Source of the DNA: Geosiphon pyriformis
Taxonomy: Eukaryota; Glomeromycota; Glomeromycetes; Archaeosporales; Geosiphonaceae
Direction: 5' to 3'
NCBI GenBank assembly: GCA_016748015.1
Contig: JAAOMT010000776.1
Location: 617,496-681,495 of the forward strand
Length of the DNA: 64,000 nt
Below, one piece after another: positions 45,613-57,003 of the stretch (its first letter is position 1; each line of letters starts with the position of its first letter). The position numbers and the translations under genes are program-made. A model generated the notes under the pieces. It was not told the origin of the DNA and made no database searches. It saw only the letters and a list, made by a program, of their open reading frames with translations.

Positions 45613-46579
45613 TAAGTAAATAAGTAAATAAGTACTTACCACCACCTTCTCCATGTCCAGTCAATCGAAAAGCATAAAAAAGTTTTTTAGATTCTAAAAA
45701 TGCCAAAATTTTTTTCAAAAATTTCTCTCGAACTCTCATAAGTTTGGTAAATATATTTAGGTCAACTCTTTTTTGACCCTGATGATACTCTGATTTCGGT
45801 GATTCTCCAATTCTCCTTTTTTCTTGAAAGTTTATTGGTGTACCTTTAAAGTAGATAATAATTTCTCTATTTCTTTTATCCGGTTGAAAAGCATAAGCTA
45901 AAAATATATATATATATATATATATTCAAGGTCAGAAAAATTCTTGATCAGAACATATCTTGAACTGAATTGAAATTTAATCAGATTTCACTTGAAAAAA
46001 AAACATAAATAAAATACATGTACCATAAACACCCTCTCCAATTTTTCCATTCTGTTCTGACAAACAATAAGCTTCTTGAGCATAAAAAGCATATTTGGCA
46101 AAATCTGCCAAAAGTTTACGTTCATGAGATCCTCTTAAAATATTTTTATATTTTGCCTCATATTTTGTAAAATCGTTTTGTAAAGATTTTGACAAAGGTG
46201 AATCTGATTCTTCGTTATTAGATTTTCCACTTTTTGTTTTTGATTTCCATAAAGACCTTTTTGTTTTCGCATTGGAATTCTCAATTATAGTTCGCATGAA
46301 GGATTTGTATTTTCGTAATTTTACTTCAATATCCGTTACTTGTATTTTGAAAAAATTTTCTAAAATTTTTTTACTTGAATGAAATTTTAGGTGTTTATTT
46401 TTCCAATTAAAATGTGCTTGAGAAACGTTCTTGGAATCATTTGAATTTTGAAAAATGAAAACAGTTTCAGATTTTCTCTCGTCTGAGACAAGATCCCATA
46501 AAATTTTGTAAAAACAAAAAGTAAAAATAACAATAACAAAAAATAATAATACAAAAACCGTAGAGACTATATTTTTCAT
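45164..46579 (-). CDS. Class-3-lipase-like protein without catalytic Ser, copy 1 (3' end in gap)
   Basis: Exons 46579-46024, 45897-45640 and 45504-45164, joined in phase by GT-AG introns; a donor (GTAAGT) after SSFENP shows that a further exon is lost downstream. Begins with a signal anchor (IVSTVFVLLFFVIVIFTFCF), then a charged linker and the class 3 lipase start LLADFAKYAFYAQEAYC. FKGT marks the oxyanion strand. The nucleophile elbow reads LTGHGEGGAFAVLAALLL where active members have GHSLGG, so the Ser is Gly. Asp (NQDDNVPRF) and His (TKPDNYPWTHHSTEYWIL) positions persist. YTYGQPRIGNQAFANYIN is the strand after the elbow. Probably a secreted or membrane-tethered pseudo-lipase; a true change of mechanism cannot be excluded. 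Paralogue at 58575-59761. Confidence 0.82.
45545..45635. repeat. Microsatellites (AT)n and (AAGT)n in intron
   Basis: (TA)n at about 45545-45567, then (GTAA)n with drift to AAATAAGT at about 45580-45635; both within or at the edge of intron 2 of the lipase-like gene. A further (TA)n lies at 45903-45925 in intron 1. Confidence 0.85.
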
Positions 46580-47168
46580 GATAAATAGTATTTTTAAACG
46601 GATTAATTTAGTATAGGTAGAGTTTAGGATTGAAATTCGATTTTGTAATTCTTGAAAAAGTGGGCATGTGCTCTAAAAAGAATAAATTCTTTGGCTTATA
46701 TACTTTATTTATTGATGAAAACAGTCTTTTTCCACCATATTAAAGAAAAACATTTATATTCGATTATCCATGGCAAAATGAATTAATATGATTTGTTTAC
46801 TAGTAATTCACCCTACTTTAAAACTTGACCCTTTTAAATTTCTTTTTCGTCTTAAATGATATTTATAGAAAAATTTGATTTTTTTTGACAATTTCAAAAT
46901 TTTTCATATTCATATATTTTGATGTTTCAAGTATCAGTTTTGACGTGATATGAGCACATATCGTTTTTAACTATAGGATATTCTCTATTGGTTAAGAAAT
47001 TTTAAACAGAATAAGTAGTGGCTGTACAATTCGGATAAGACATCAAACCCTTGATATATATATAATATATAAACGTTAGAACGAATAAGACATTTAGAAC
47101 AAGATTTTCTAATGATGAATTTCAGTCTTTTAATCCATTTTTAGCCAGGTCCGTATTCTTAGCTAGCT

Positions 47169-47202
<34 letters not shown>

Positions 47203-47641
47203 ACCTGATCTTTCCTCCTTACGAGACATGTAATTTTTGAGACATAACTGTGCATTGTAACCAATCCAGAATTCTAGAAATTATCTTCATGCCTGGTTAG
47301 ATTAAAACTATTTTATTCATACAATGTGGCTCATTTTCATTCATACAATGTGGCTCATTTATTAGATAAATTTATATAGATCATCGGCGAGAGGACAAAA
47401 TATCAGCCCATGATTTAATGAATCATCGATGAAATAAAAAAAAAATTGATTTTAGAGAAAAAAATTAATTCTTTTCTGATTTTCTCTTTTGAAGTTGATC
47501 TCAAAGAAACTTGGAAATCTTGGTTCCGGGAAAATTAGTACTGTTTTTTTCATTCTCTTGAAAAGATAAATTTTCTTGGAAATGGGAATTTAAAAAATAT
47601 AAAATGAACCAAATTATCTTTATTACATTCGAAAAAATAAG
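46580..47641. other. Divergent intergenic region with poly(A) tract
   Basis: Lies between the divergent lipase-like copy 1 and MATA_HMG copy 1. Holds a pure A run of about 31 bases at 47170-47200 and a 21-bp direct repeat near 47317-47360 (CATACAATGTGGCTCATTT twice). No gene. Confidence 0.5.
47317..47360. repeat. Short tandem duplication ATTCATACAATGTGGCTCAT
   Basis: The word ATTCATACAATGTGGCTCAT occurs at about 47316 and again directly after it at about 47339, separated by 2-3 bases. Probably replication slippage in the promoter region of MATA_HMG copy 1. Confidence 0.7.
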
Positions 47642-48339
47642 ATGTCTCAATTGATTAATAATGATCAAGAAGAAATTATCTCATCCAATGATTTTCAAAA
47701 ATCAATTTCCCCTAGAAAATTTCATGAAGAAATCTTATTCTTTCCGGAGGTGAAAGTTCCATTCCCGCCTAAAATTACCCCCCAAGAAGTTCTCATTATA
47801 GATGGGAAAAAAATCCCTTCAAAAGCGCCAAACAGTTTTATCATCTATCGAAAAGCGTATCAGAAACAAATTCGAGATATTGGATATAGTTTACCATTAG
47901 CAAAAATTTCATCAATGGCATCTAAAGCATGGAAAATAGAACCTGAACATGTGAGAAAAGCTTACAAGGAATTAGCAAAAAGTGTTAATTATTTGTTGAC
48001 TGGTATTCGTGCGAAATCTTTGAAGAAGATAGACTGGAGTGAAAATGAAAATAGTATTAACTTTAATGATAAATTTTCAAGTGAAAAAAATTCTTTAGAG
48101 AATCATTTTGAAAAATTTTGGGAGAATTCTTCAACTAAGGACAAAGATTTATCATTCTCAAATTTCAATATTAATGAGCAAATTGGTTCAAGTTCAAAAG
48201 ATTTTTCAGAGTTTACCGCCGAATCTGATCAATCTAATAGATTTTTTAATGACGACGCTTATGAAGATATTCCTTTTCTAAATTTCATGGATTCACAAAC
48301 TTTTTTCAACAATTTTCAATCTATTCCCGAACAAATCTC

Positions 48340-48370
<31 letters not shown>

Positions 48371-48550
48371 CATCCAGCGATCATTGAAACAAATCCAGTT
48401 TCTTCTGATTTTCAAAATTGGATTGATTCCTCTAATTTATTGTTATACGACAACCAAATGGTTTTTTCCTTTTTAGCCTCAACCACTACGATATGTTCAA
48501 ATCATTTTTCCAACAATTTTTGTGATTTGTGTAATAGTAACTATGTTTAA
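47642..48550 (+). CDS. MATA_HMG-type HMG-box protein, copy 1
   Basis: Intronless, 302 residues. The DNA-binding MATA_HMG box covers about residues 62-118: APNSFIIYRKAYQK, then SLPLAKISSMASKAWKIEPE and VRKAYKELAKSVNYL, with the conserved Trp and the N-F..YR entry. A conserved leader VPFPPKITPQEV precedes the box. The rest is acidic and Asn/Ser/Phe-rich, with a run of ten Asn (AAT repeat at 48341-48370). Such genes are strongly expanded in arbuscular mycorrhizal fungi and are related to sex-locus HMG factors; a role in mating is not shown for most. Starts MSQL like copy 2. Nuclear transcription factor is the likely role. Confidence 0.88.
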
Positions 48551-49349
48551 AAACCGAATAAACAAATAAACAAACAAACAAACAAACAAAAAAACAAAAA
48601 AACAAAAAAACAAGCAAAAAGACCAGACAAACATAAAACAAATCAACTAACTTAATTTTAATAAGCTCTATGATGAAAATTTAATTATATATATATATAA
48701 AAATAAATTCCCTCATATTTTGACAATTTCTAAACTTTCTATGTAAAAATAATGGAAATTATACATTTTTTAAATATTTAAGATAAAGACCTCATTATGG
48801 TAAAAAAATTTTCAAAAAAAAAGTTCAAAGAATATGATAATATTAATAAATATGATTACAAATAGTATGGCTATAAATAGAAAAGTTATTGAATGTTTCC
48901 TTTTGATAAAATTTTTTTTTTAAAAAAAAAACACTCTATAACTATTTGTCTACTTTCTTCATTATTAATCTAACTTGGAAAGCACGGAAGATCAGTTTGT
49001 TAATTATAGGAAAACGCTTTTTAAATTTGTAATTGCTGGAAATTTGAATGTATATATTGTCTTTTTCGAATAATAATTGTTTACAAAAAAACTTTTTGTC
49101 ATAATAAAGAGTTAAAAAATTCTAAAGATTTTTTGAAACTTTTTTGAATTTTTAGAATCAACAAATTCAAACTTTAAGTTTATTTCAGTGGCTATGTAGG
49201 TTGATCGATTACCGAATAGAAACATTCTTTGAATTTATTAGATGTTGTAAAAGTGATTTATGCATTTTGTCAAACTGTTCCCCAATGTCGGCGTGGTGGT
49301 TGAGTTATTTGACGTCAGACACAACAACTAAAACAACAACAACAACGAC

Positions 49350-49386
<37 letters not shown>

Positions 49387-50505
49387 GTAATGAAATTTTG
49401 ATTCATGAAACATGAATATTTCTGCAAGAGTAGAATTCTTGTTCATTAAGAAAACAAGTAAAATCTATTTATAAAATTTATCATAACTCTTGAGTAGCGA
49501 ATGAAACATTTTAGGAAATTGAGGTTGTTCATTTAACTTTCAAATTAGATATTATTATTATTATTATTATTATTCAAATATTGCTGGTAAAAAAGGCTAA
49601 TTTTAGATTTAATATTAAAGACCCATGGGTAATTTAATTTAGTTCTCATTATAGAAAACAAAAAAAAACAAAAAAAACAAAAAGTAAAAAAAGGAACAAA
49701 ACTCATGATAAAAAATTCTGGATTTTTATTGAAATTTAACTTTGAATCATTTGATACCCGTAACTTAACCGAAACTTATTCAGATACAAGTTTTTGATTC
49801 GGTTATAACACAAGTGAAATAACCTGAGTCAAATTTTCAAATATGAAAAAATTTTGATGGGAGACATGGTCAACTAAAATTCCGAGATCCTAATTCAAAG
49901 ACCTTGGATTTTTTTCAAATTCCAAAATTAGTTATTAATCCCCGAATTAAAAAAAAATCACAGCACTGCTAACTAGCCACGCTAAGTGAAACACAATCAT
50001 TCTAAATAGAACTATGCTATTATACATTTCTCTAGTGTTTTATTTTTCATAGGACTTTTAAATTAGAATAATTTTATGTTACCCAACCATTTACTTGGAT
50101 GTACATGTAACAGTAACGCGGTAGATTACTTCCGCTAGAATTCTGGTAATACAAAGTACATTGCCGAATAATAGTTTATGGTACATGTATCCCCTTGATT
50201 AAAGATATTTTTAAACCTAATTTTAAATACACTCACAAGAATATCATTTTTTTTGTTGTTTTTTGTTTGTTTTTTTTTGTTTTTTTTTTTACATACAATT
50301 GATAATATTAAAAAATCGGACTTTGAGCCTTGGCCAAAAAAAAAAATATAAATTCATGGACAATTTTTAACAATGTCTTTAGCGAGAAAAAGAAATTAAA
50401 AATTTCATTATATTTTGATCAAGTTTTGAAATCAAAAAAGAAATTCTCAAAAAGAAAAAATCTTTAACAATTCACAAGAATTGAATTTTGAAATTATTGA
50501 AAAAC
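48551..50505. other. Spacer between the two MATA_HMG genes, with microsatellites
   Basis: About 1.95 kb without a gene. Simple repeats: AAACAAAC-type runs at 48565-48615, (TA)n at 48688-48700, (ACA)n then (AAT)n at 49317-49386, (ATT)n at 49549-49574, and AAAACAAAAAAAC at 49660-49682. The 66-codon ORF at 49201-49401 is created by the (AAT)n run and is not a gene. Confidence 0.6.
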
Positions 50506-51218
50506 ATGTCACAATTAAATGATAAAGAATTCTCTACTCCCTCACAAACCTCAAATATTATCCTTGAATGTCCAATTCCAGATTTAATTGTCCCATTTCC
50601 ACCAAGAATCACCCCCAAAGAATGTATATCAATAAAAGATGGGAAAATTCCATCAAAAGCTCCAAACTGTTTCATTCTTTATCGTAAAGCATATCAAAAA
50701 GCGATTCATGAAGGTGGATATTCGATTCGACTTAGCTCTGTTTCTACCTTTGCATCCAAATCATGGCGACGTGAACCAGAAGATGTTAAAAAAGCTTATC
50801 GTGAATTAGCGAGAAAAGTAAATTTTATTTTAACTGAAATGCATGCTAAAGCATTATTAGTTAAGAAAACGGAAATAAATGAAAACCAAAATTTTGTAGT
50901 AGATTTTGATAATTTATTAATTGATCCGATTGAAATGGAATATACATATAACATGTCTTCTCCTATGGATCCTGCTTATTTTGAAAGTGATTTAGAAATG
51001 TCACCCATGAATGGAGATAAAGAATTCGACTTTGATTCTAATCCCATAATCTTGGAGACAAGTTCAAATTTCGATTTATCTTCAACAAAACCAAATATAA
51101 ACATTCTTGATAATTTAAGATTTAATGATGACATACAAGATACAAATCAAATAATGAATTTCGAAAGCTCTTTTTGTACCGACGAAATCTTGGATTCCTG
51201 TCAAAGTCCCCAAACAGC

Positions 51219-51267
<49 letters not shown>

Positions 51268-51519
51268 GCAATAACAACAACAACAACTTGTGAAAAAAGT
51301 GATCAAATCATTTTTATGGAGGATGAAAGTGATTACTTAAATTATATAAGGAAAAATTCGTATTGTGAATATTACAACGGGGAGCCTATATTAAGTGAAC
51401 AATACTTTACATTCCAAAATTCCTATAGAGTTTCATTTGAGAATACTTATTTTTTAGGACAAGAGCAACAGATTCAATCATCATCCATAATTATTCCATC
51501 TATATTTGGAGAATTATGA
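50506..51519 (+). CDS. MATA_HMG-type HMG-box protein, copy 2
   Basis: Intronless, 337 residues from the ATG at 50506 (an upstream extension to 50488 would need a TTG start). Start MSQLNDKEF parallels copy 1. The leader VPFPPRITPKE and the HMG box at about 52-109 (APNCFILYRKAYQKAIHEGG, SVSTFASKSWRREPEDVKKA, YRELARKVNFIL) align without gaps to copy 1. The C-terminal part is Asp/Asn/Ser-rich and carries a Thr tract of about 20 encoded by (ACA)n at 51220-51266, shortly followed by TTTTT. Same strand as copy 1, 1.96 kb away, so it is a tandem duplication; the tails have diverged and gained different homopolymers (Asn versus Thr). Probable nuclear DNA-binding protein. Confidence 0.88.
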
Positions 51520-52238
51520 ATTAAATAACTTTTTTTTTGGAATATTTTAATACTCTAAATTATAAAACTAAAACCTCAAAAGGTTTAACATTGTCAATTT
51601 TGTTTGTAAATTAAATAGAGAATTTAAACAAAAAAAACCCCCCTTGAATAGAAATAGACTTTTTATTTTATTTTATTTTATTTTAATTTAATTAAGGTTT
51701 CAATTTATGAATAATAAAGATTTAAAAAATAATTTTAATAAGATGAAATGTAATATTGGCAAAATTTATTTTAATTTTTTATTAAATACATGCACAAGTT
51801 GAAATTCTTTTAAATATATAAATATAAATATATATATATATAAAATACCAATAATTTTATTCCATACCCAATTATTTTGAATTCATTTGTCACGTTTACC
51901 AGGAAAAATTCACGGTCCATGTGATTGTTACAATTTTCCGAGAAAAGTTCGGAATAACTGATAACAGAAGATGATTAAAAAATTTTATGATAGATCACAT
52001 CTTAAATGTTCAAAATCACAAATACATGATCATTTCTAATAAATATTGACAGGAGTTGGTCAAAGAGAAATTCAAATTTTCAAAAACTTTGATATTTCCT
52101 TTAAGAACACTGCTACAAAAATTTTATTAAATCTCACAAAAAATATCATTCCTTAACCGCTATTACACTATTTCTCCTTATCGTTTGTCTTTTTGATTCA
52201 AAGAAATTAAATCTTAAAGAAAAAAATCAAAAAACAAC
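51520..52238. other. Intergenic, no gene seen
   Basis: 3' flank of MATA_HMG copy 2 and 5' flank of the next small gene. (TTTTA)n-like run at 51660-51685 and (TA)n at 51830-51842. No other feature. Confidence 0.45.
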
Positions 52239-52565
52239 ATGTCAACCACTCAAAAAATTCATTCATCAACAATCGATGAAAAACATACGGCCGAAATAAT
52301 TAGATCACAAGAAGATCTTACATCGAATATTTATCAAATGAATAGTAGCGTATATACACCACCTTCATCTCTATCTTCACTAGAAAAAGGAACAACAGTA
52401 GTCAACAATTCCTCTGAATCCTCCTCATCTACAGTGACCATGACAACTGCAACATTATTCACCGGTGGCCAGATGAAACAAGTATGGTTGAAAATAGCAC
52501 TATTGATAATTTTCGTTACAGGTACCGGTTTTTTGGTAATTGTCATTTCTTCACGGCCCAGGTGA
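52239..52565 (+). CDS. Small C-terminally membrane-anchored protein
   Basis: 108 residues, intronless. A polar, Ser/Thr-rich N-terminal part (SSLSSLEKGTTVVNNSSESS) precedes one hydrophobic segment near the end (VWLKIALLIIFVTGTGFLVIVIS), followed by RPR. There is no signal peptide, so topology resembles a tail-anchored protein with a cytosolic N-terminus. No recognisable domain. An antisense open frame over the same bases (52546-52334) is a shadow. Codon use is like neighbouring genes. Reality as a gene is supported mainly by the well-formed protein text and the start context AAAACAACATGTC. Function unknown. Confidence 0.55.
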   Translation: MSTTQKIHSSTIDEKHTAEIIRSQEDLTSNIYQMNSSVYTPPSSLSSLEKGTTVVNNSSESSSSTVTMTTATLFTGGQMKQVWLKIALLIIFVTGTGFLVIVISSRPR

Positions 52566-53799
52566 CTTCTTTACATACAAATGAGCTTTAAGGGAAAAAT
52601 TTTTTTTGAGGAGGGGTTATTGATCAAGAAATTTTTTGTAATTAAGAGAAAGTTCATGTGCTGTTTGATTCTTTTGAACTTGGAGGATAAAAAACTTGCT
52701 ATATTTTAAAAGAATCTTTTCCAAACAAGAATATTTTACATTTTGGAAATAAAAATTATATCTAATCACATACTTGACACTTTTTACTCATTTCCCTTAA
52801 AATTTTTTTTTAACCTATAAAAGGATTAAAATCATTACTTTATATAAATATAAATATAAATATATTTCATTTTGCATTATTATTAAATTTTATTCGATTC
52901 AATTCGATTCAAATTGGGATTTTTTATTTTTGAAACAAATGAAACGGTTGTTATTTCATCAAAATATATTAAATAATTTTGGCATATACATAAAAATGGA
53001 ATTTGGTGAAAATTTAAGAATAATTTGAGATTCATTAATTAGGTCATAAAAAAAATCAGCAAGAATAAAATATAACTATTAACCTCCAATATAGAAAAGA
53101 CATGATAAGAATTATACATGAGATTTGAAAGAAAAAATTAAATTTTCATTTTACTTTCTTAGTTATCTAGTTAGTTATTTAATTATTTAATTATTTAGTT
53201 ATTCATTTAATTATTTAATTATTTAGTTAGTTAATCATTTATTTATTTATTTAGTTAGTTACTCATCGTTCAATGAAGAACCCTATTTTTGAAATATCAT
53301 AAAAGAATTTTTTACCAAGATTTTTACTTTTCCTGTGGAGAAAAACATTTTAAAGCAGATTCCTTTTATTTATTTCAAAAAAAATATTGAATTCCGATGG
53401 TATAGTATTAATTCCTTGTCATAAAATATTTTAAGCGAAATTCGTTATGTGCTATTGTATAAGAAATATCTTAACATGTAAAATATTCAAAAAATTTAAT
53501 TTTTATTTTTGTATATTATTGAATATTGTGACATTGATACAGGTATTTTCAATTGATTTTAAATCTAATGTGAAATTAGGGCATAGATAAACAAAAAAAT
53601 TCAAATTTAAAAAAATTTAAAACATTTGACTGGACAAAAATAAATTGAATTTCAGTTATATAAACATTTTTCAATTTTTATACCAAAAGAATGAACTTGA
53701 CTTAGCTTCTTTTTCCCCGTATTTATCTTTTTATGCATTATTACAATACTGAAGAAACAAATGAAAAAAGTTATTTTATTTTCTCAATTTAACTGCTTT
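52566..53799. other. AT-rich intergenic sequence with TTAG/TTAT array
   Basis: No gene. About 53160-53265 is an imperfect tetranucleotide array of TTAG/TTAT/TTAA units (for example TTAGTTATTTAATTATTTAATTATTTAG). Confidence 0.5.
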
Positions 53800-53945
53800 C
53801 ACCATTAGAAGCCGAGGTACAAATAAATGTCGGTATCAAGATGTTGATGATAGTATTCAATGCTCGGTGTTCTATCACTCGTCATACTTTTTTTTTAATA
53901 TTTACATAATCTGCAAATGCTTTATTGCCCATTCGTGGGGAATTA
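53800..53945 (-). pseudogene. Class-3-lipase-like fragment, copy 3
   Basis: Minus-strand NSPRMGNKAFADYVN (53940-53896) corresponds to YGQPRIGNQAFANYIN of copy 1 (45420 region). Directly beyond a frameshift is SIEYYHQHLDTDIY (about 53860-53815), which may reflect the HHSTEYWI zone. There is no start, no elbow and no long open frame, so this is a decayed partial copy of the same family. Confidence 0.6.
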
Positions 53946-54169
53946 TAAATTATAAATAAAAGTTCTGATGAAACCTTGTATGAATTGCCAATATTAGAAG
54001 AAGAAAGGATAAAATGAAAAATTGAAAATACCTTAGGGGGTCTAAAGTAAAGCAAGAAACTGAAATGAATCAAAGAAATGGCAAAAATTTAACTTTCAGC
54101 CACCTAAACTATACCCAATGACAACCAATGTCCAATCGGATGTTAACCCAAAGTGGGCCAAGAGAATTT

Positions 54170-55060
54170 ATGATTCTCAATTTCCGCTTGAAGGAAAATC
54201 TTGATAATTTACAGAGTTAAACTGAAAATTCTCATTTTCATCATATGCCATCAGAGAAAGTTTTACTTGTGCTGTATCATTAAAGTAAGATTCATTGGCA
54301 TCAAAATTTAGAATTATTTCATAATTTTTGTCATCTACCATTATAAAACCTATAAATGAGATCAAAAATCTTTTTAAGGAAAAAAAGGAATTTTTTCAAA
54401 ATGCCCCTATATTCAAATTATTGCAAGATTTGTGATCTTTTAAATATTCTCATCATGAAAGTTCGTCGAAAAAGCCATAGGTCGAGCATTTAGGACTAGA
54501 AGAGTCGGTTAAAAACTACGCATAATACTGTAATCGATATCTTGAAGAATCAAAACCCCAAATTGTCTTGTCTGTGACTGAACCTCCAACTGCTGATTCA
54601 AGCAGGGAATAGAATTTGTTGTTCAGCCCAAGTCATGAGATAAGATTTATTCAGTATTTTAGCGGAATATAAAGTTGAAGAGTGTTCAATAGATCCATCA
54701 AAGAAATTAAAATTATGAGTTGGTGAAGAATCCATATTAATATAAGTATTTGCTTCTAAATTATTTCCGGGATTAATGAAATTAGGTTGTAAATCATTAA
54801 TGCTTTAATGATTTGAGGTATCAAATTTGATCATCAGAAATGTTTAATAATTCTGAAGATGAAGAATTTCTCATTATATCAAAAAGTATTTTTAGTTGCT
54901 GGAAATTCCGAAAAAATTTCCTGTTATTTTTGTTTGCTCATTGTCTAAGTTGAAATAATTGTTATCTGTGGAGCATTGAGATTAGAATTCAAGTTTAAAT
55001 TGAAACCACCATCAACTATTTCTGGAATTGGATTAGCATTGCTTTGATAGATGTAATGGT
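54170..55060 (-). pseudogene. Broken coding remnant(s), Asn/Ser-rich
   Basis: Minus-strand protein-like stretches separated by stops and frame changes: 54365-54180 (MVDDKNYEIILNFDANESYF onward, then MAYDENENFQFNSVNYQD), about 54770-54600 (INPGNNLEANTYINMDSSPT, then FNFFDGSIEHSSTLYSAKI) and about 55060-54950 (NANPIPEIVDGGFNLNLNSN). Composition recalls the Asn/Ser/Phe-rich tails of MATA_HMG or similar lineage-specific proteins. No domain found; origin unknown. Confidence 0.35.
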
Positions 55061-55279
55061 AAGAAAAAACAAAAATCTTTTTTACTTGAATATTGAATCT
55101 TAAATTTTGAATTTTGAAAAAAATCGATTGGGCCTTTCTTTTATAGGCAATTTATTGTAACTTTTTTTAAATTACAGTAATATAGATGTAACTAATTTTA
55201 TCAAGTTCAAAGGTTCTGTCGCGAAGCTACTTGTTTATAGTTTCAAGAGCTCGATTCATGTGATGTAGGGTCGAAATAT

Positions 55280-55326
55280 TTGAATTTTGACAACTTGACA
55301 CCTTGACACCTTGACACCTTGATACC

Positions 55327-55387
<61 letters not shown>
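55280..55387. repeat. TTGACACC tandem units followed by (TCA)n
   Basis: The unit ACCTTGACACCTTGACACCTTG repeats with an 10-base period at about 55288-55325, then (CATCAT)n runs for about 60 bases at 55326-55386. Non-coding context. Confidence 0.85.
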
Positions 55388-57003
55388 AATCATTGAAAAT
55401 TCTCCGTTTTTGGTGTGGATAAATGAAAAAGATTTCTAATCAAAAAAAAGTTCAATCTGATAAACCATTAGTTTTTCCTATCGAAATTGAAGCAGATTTT
55501 CTGCAAGTTATAAAAATAGTTGGTAAATATTCATATTCATGTATTTAACTTTAAATGGTTAAATTCTTTTCCAATATAAAATAATAGGTCATAAGCAACA
55601 TTTTTTGTTGCTCAAAAACGTATAGATCTACCAAAGATCTAACCCTAAAAATCTTGAGGACCCAATCGAGATTAAAACCGGGAGTGATTACACAAGTCAC
55701 GGTAAAATCGTTTTTTTTTATAGTCCAAGTTTTCAAAAATATTTTTCCCCTCGAAATGATCAAGTTTTATGTCAATAAAGGCTATGTAAAATACTAAACT
55801 CCTCCTCATGAAGCTCTTCCCTAACGTCATTTAATTTTCAGGAAATGAATGGCAATTCCCCCAAATGATGTAAAGAAACCTAACTTGAACTATTGTTAGA
55901 TACCAAAAAAATGCGAACAAAGATGCAGCTACCTAAATATGTGTGATTAAACAGGAAAAGCTTAAAGATTATTGTTTTTACCAATCTTGACGGTTTTTAA
56001 TAAATTTACTTTTAAAAAGACATTTCGAGCTTGTAAAAAAAAATTATCCCACTATATCTTTTTATTTTCTATAACATGCATCAAATTAATCAGTCATACA
56101 AAAAAGATCTTTTATCAAATTAAGATTTAATGTTGTAATAATCAATCATGTTTTTTTAAAAAAATAATGTTCACCTTTATTTTTTTAACATTCTTTTGGA
56201 CTATTCTAAACAAATTTTCAAAAAGATTGAAAAAACCAAATAATAAATAATTTTACCTTATTTTTTTTTTTTTTCAAAGTCAAAGACTTAATTTCCTTTC
56301 TTATATATATATATAAAAACACATAATTTATAAGTAAGTTAAAATTAATTTATAATTTATAATTGTAACAAAATTTGTAATATATATATATAGAAATGTA
56401 TTTGTATTAATTTTTATTTTTATCTAATTCAACTGTTAATATTGGTTTAATATTGTGTACATAAATTATCTAAAAAATTTTATTTTTAAATAAGTAAAAA
56501 CTTTTTGTCAAAACCCCAATTTTTCAGTCTTATATTTGAATAATAATAAAGAAAATATTATCAGTTTCAAATAATCTTTATTTATGTAATTTTTTATTTA
56601 TTACTACATTTTAACATCAATATTTGAAACATGTGACTCCAAACTTGATACTATTCATAAAGAAAAACTTCATTTTCCATTATCATTCTTATATGTCGCT
56701 TCTTCAATCAGGATTAAAATCGAATTATAGTTTTTTTTTTTGAATCTGCATCTTTGTTGCCCCAGTACCTAATAGACAAAATAGATTTACTAATAATCAA
56801 ATATTCACCTGTTAGTTACCGATTTCTTGGTGCACCTAACTGCAAAGAAAAATGTAACGTGACATTTTTTTACTAAAAAATCTTTTTTTGATGTTTCACC
56901 ACTTTGCCACAGATACATTATATATGTATTCATAAATTGTCAGTTGACTGATTCTTTAAATCGCTTGAAATTTATCCTTTGAAGATTTCAGTGAAGTGGC
57001 ATT
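55388..57003. other. Intergenic; possible orphan exon at about 55423-55521
   Basis: A plus-strand stretch from an ATG at 55423 reads MKKISNQKKVQSDKPLVFPI then EIEADFLQVIKIVG up to a GTAAAT donor at about 55521. It looks like a real first exon, but no continuation could be found, so it may be a relic. The remainder to 57003 is A/T-rich and empty. Confidence 0.3.

Noticed and set aside
49201-49401. 66-codon ORF ending in poly-Ile
   Set aside because: Produced by (ACA)n/(AAT)n microsatellites in the spacer between the MATA_HMG genes.
51115-51306. Cys-rich minus-strand ORF
   Set aside because: Antisense of the Thr tract of MATA_HMG copy 2.
47642-51519. Calling the HMG pair the mating-type locus
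   Set aside because: MATA_HMG genes are numerous in these fungi; the homeodomain gene pair expected of the putative MAT-like locus is not present in this window.
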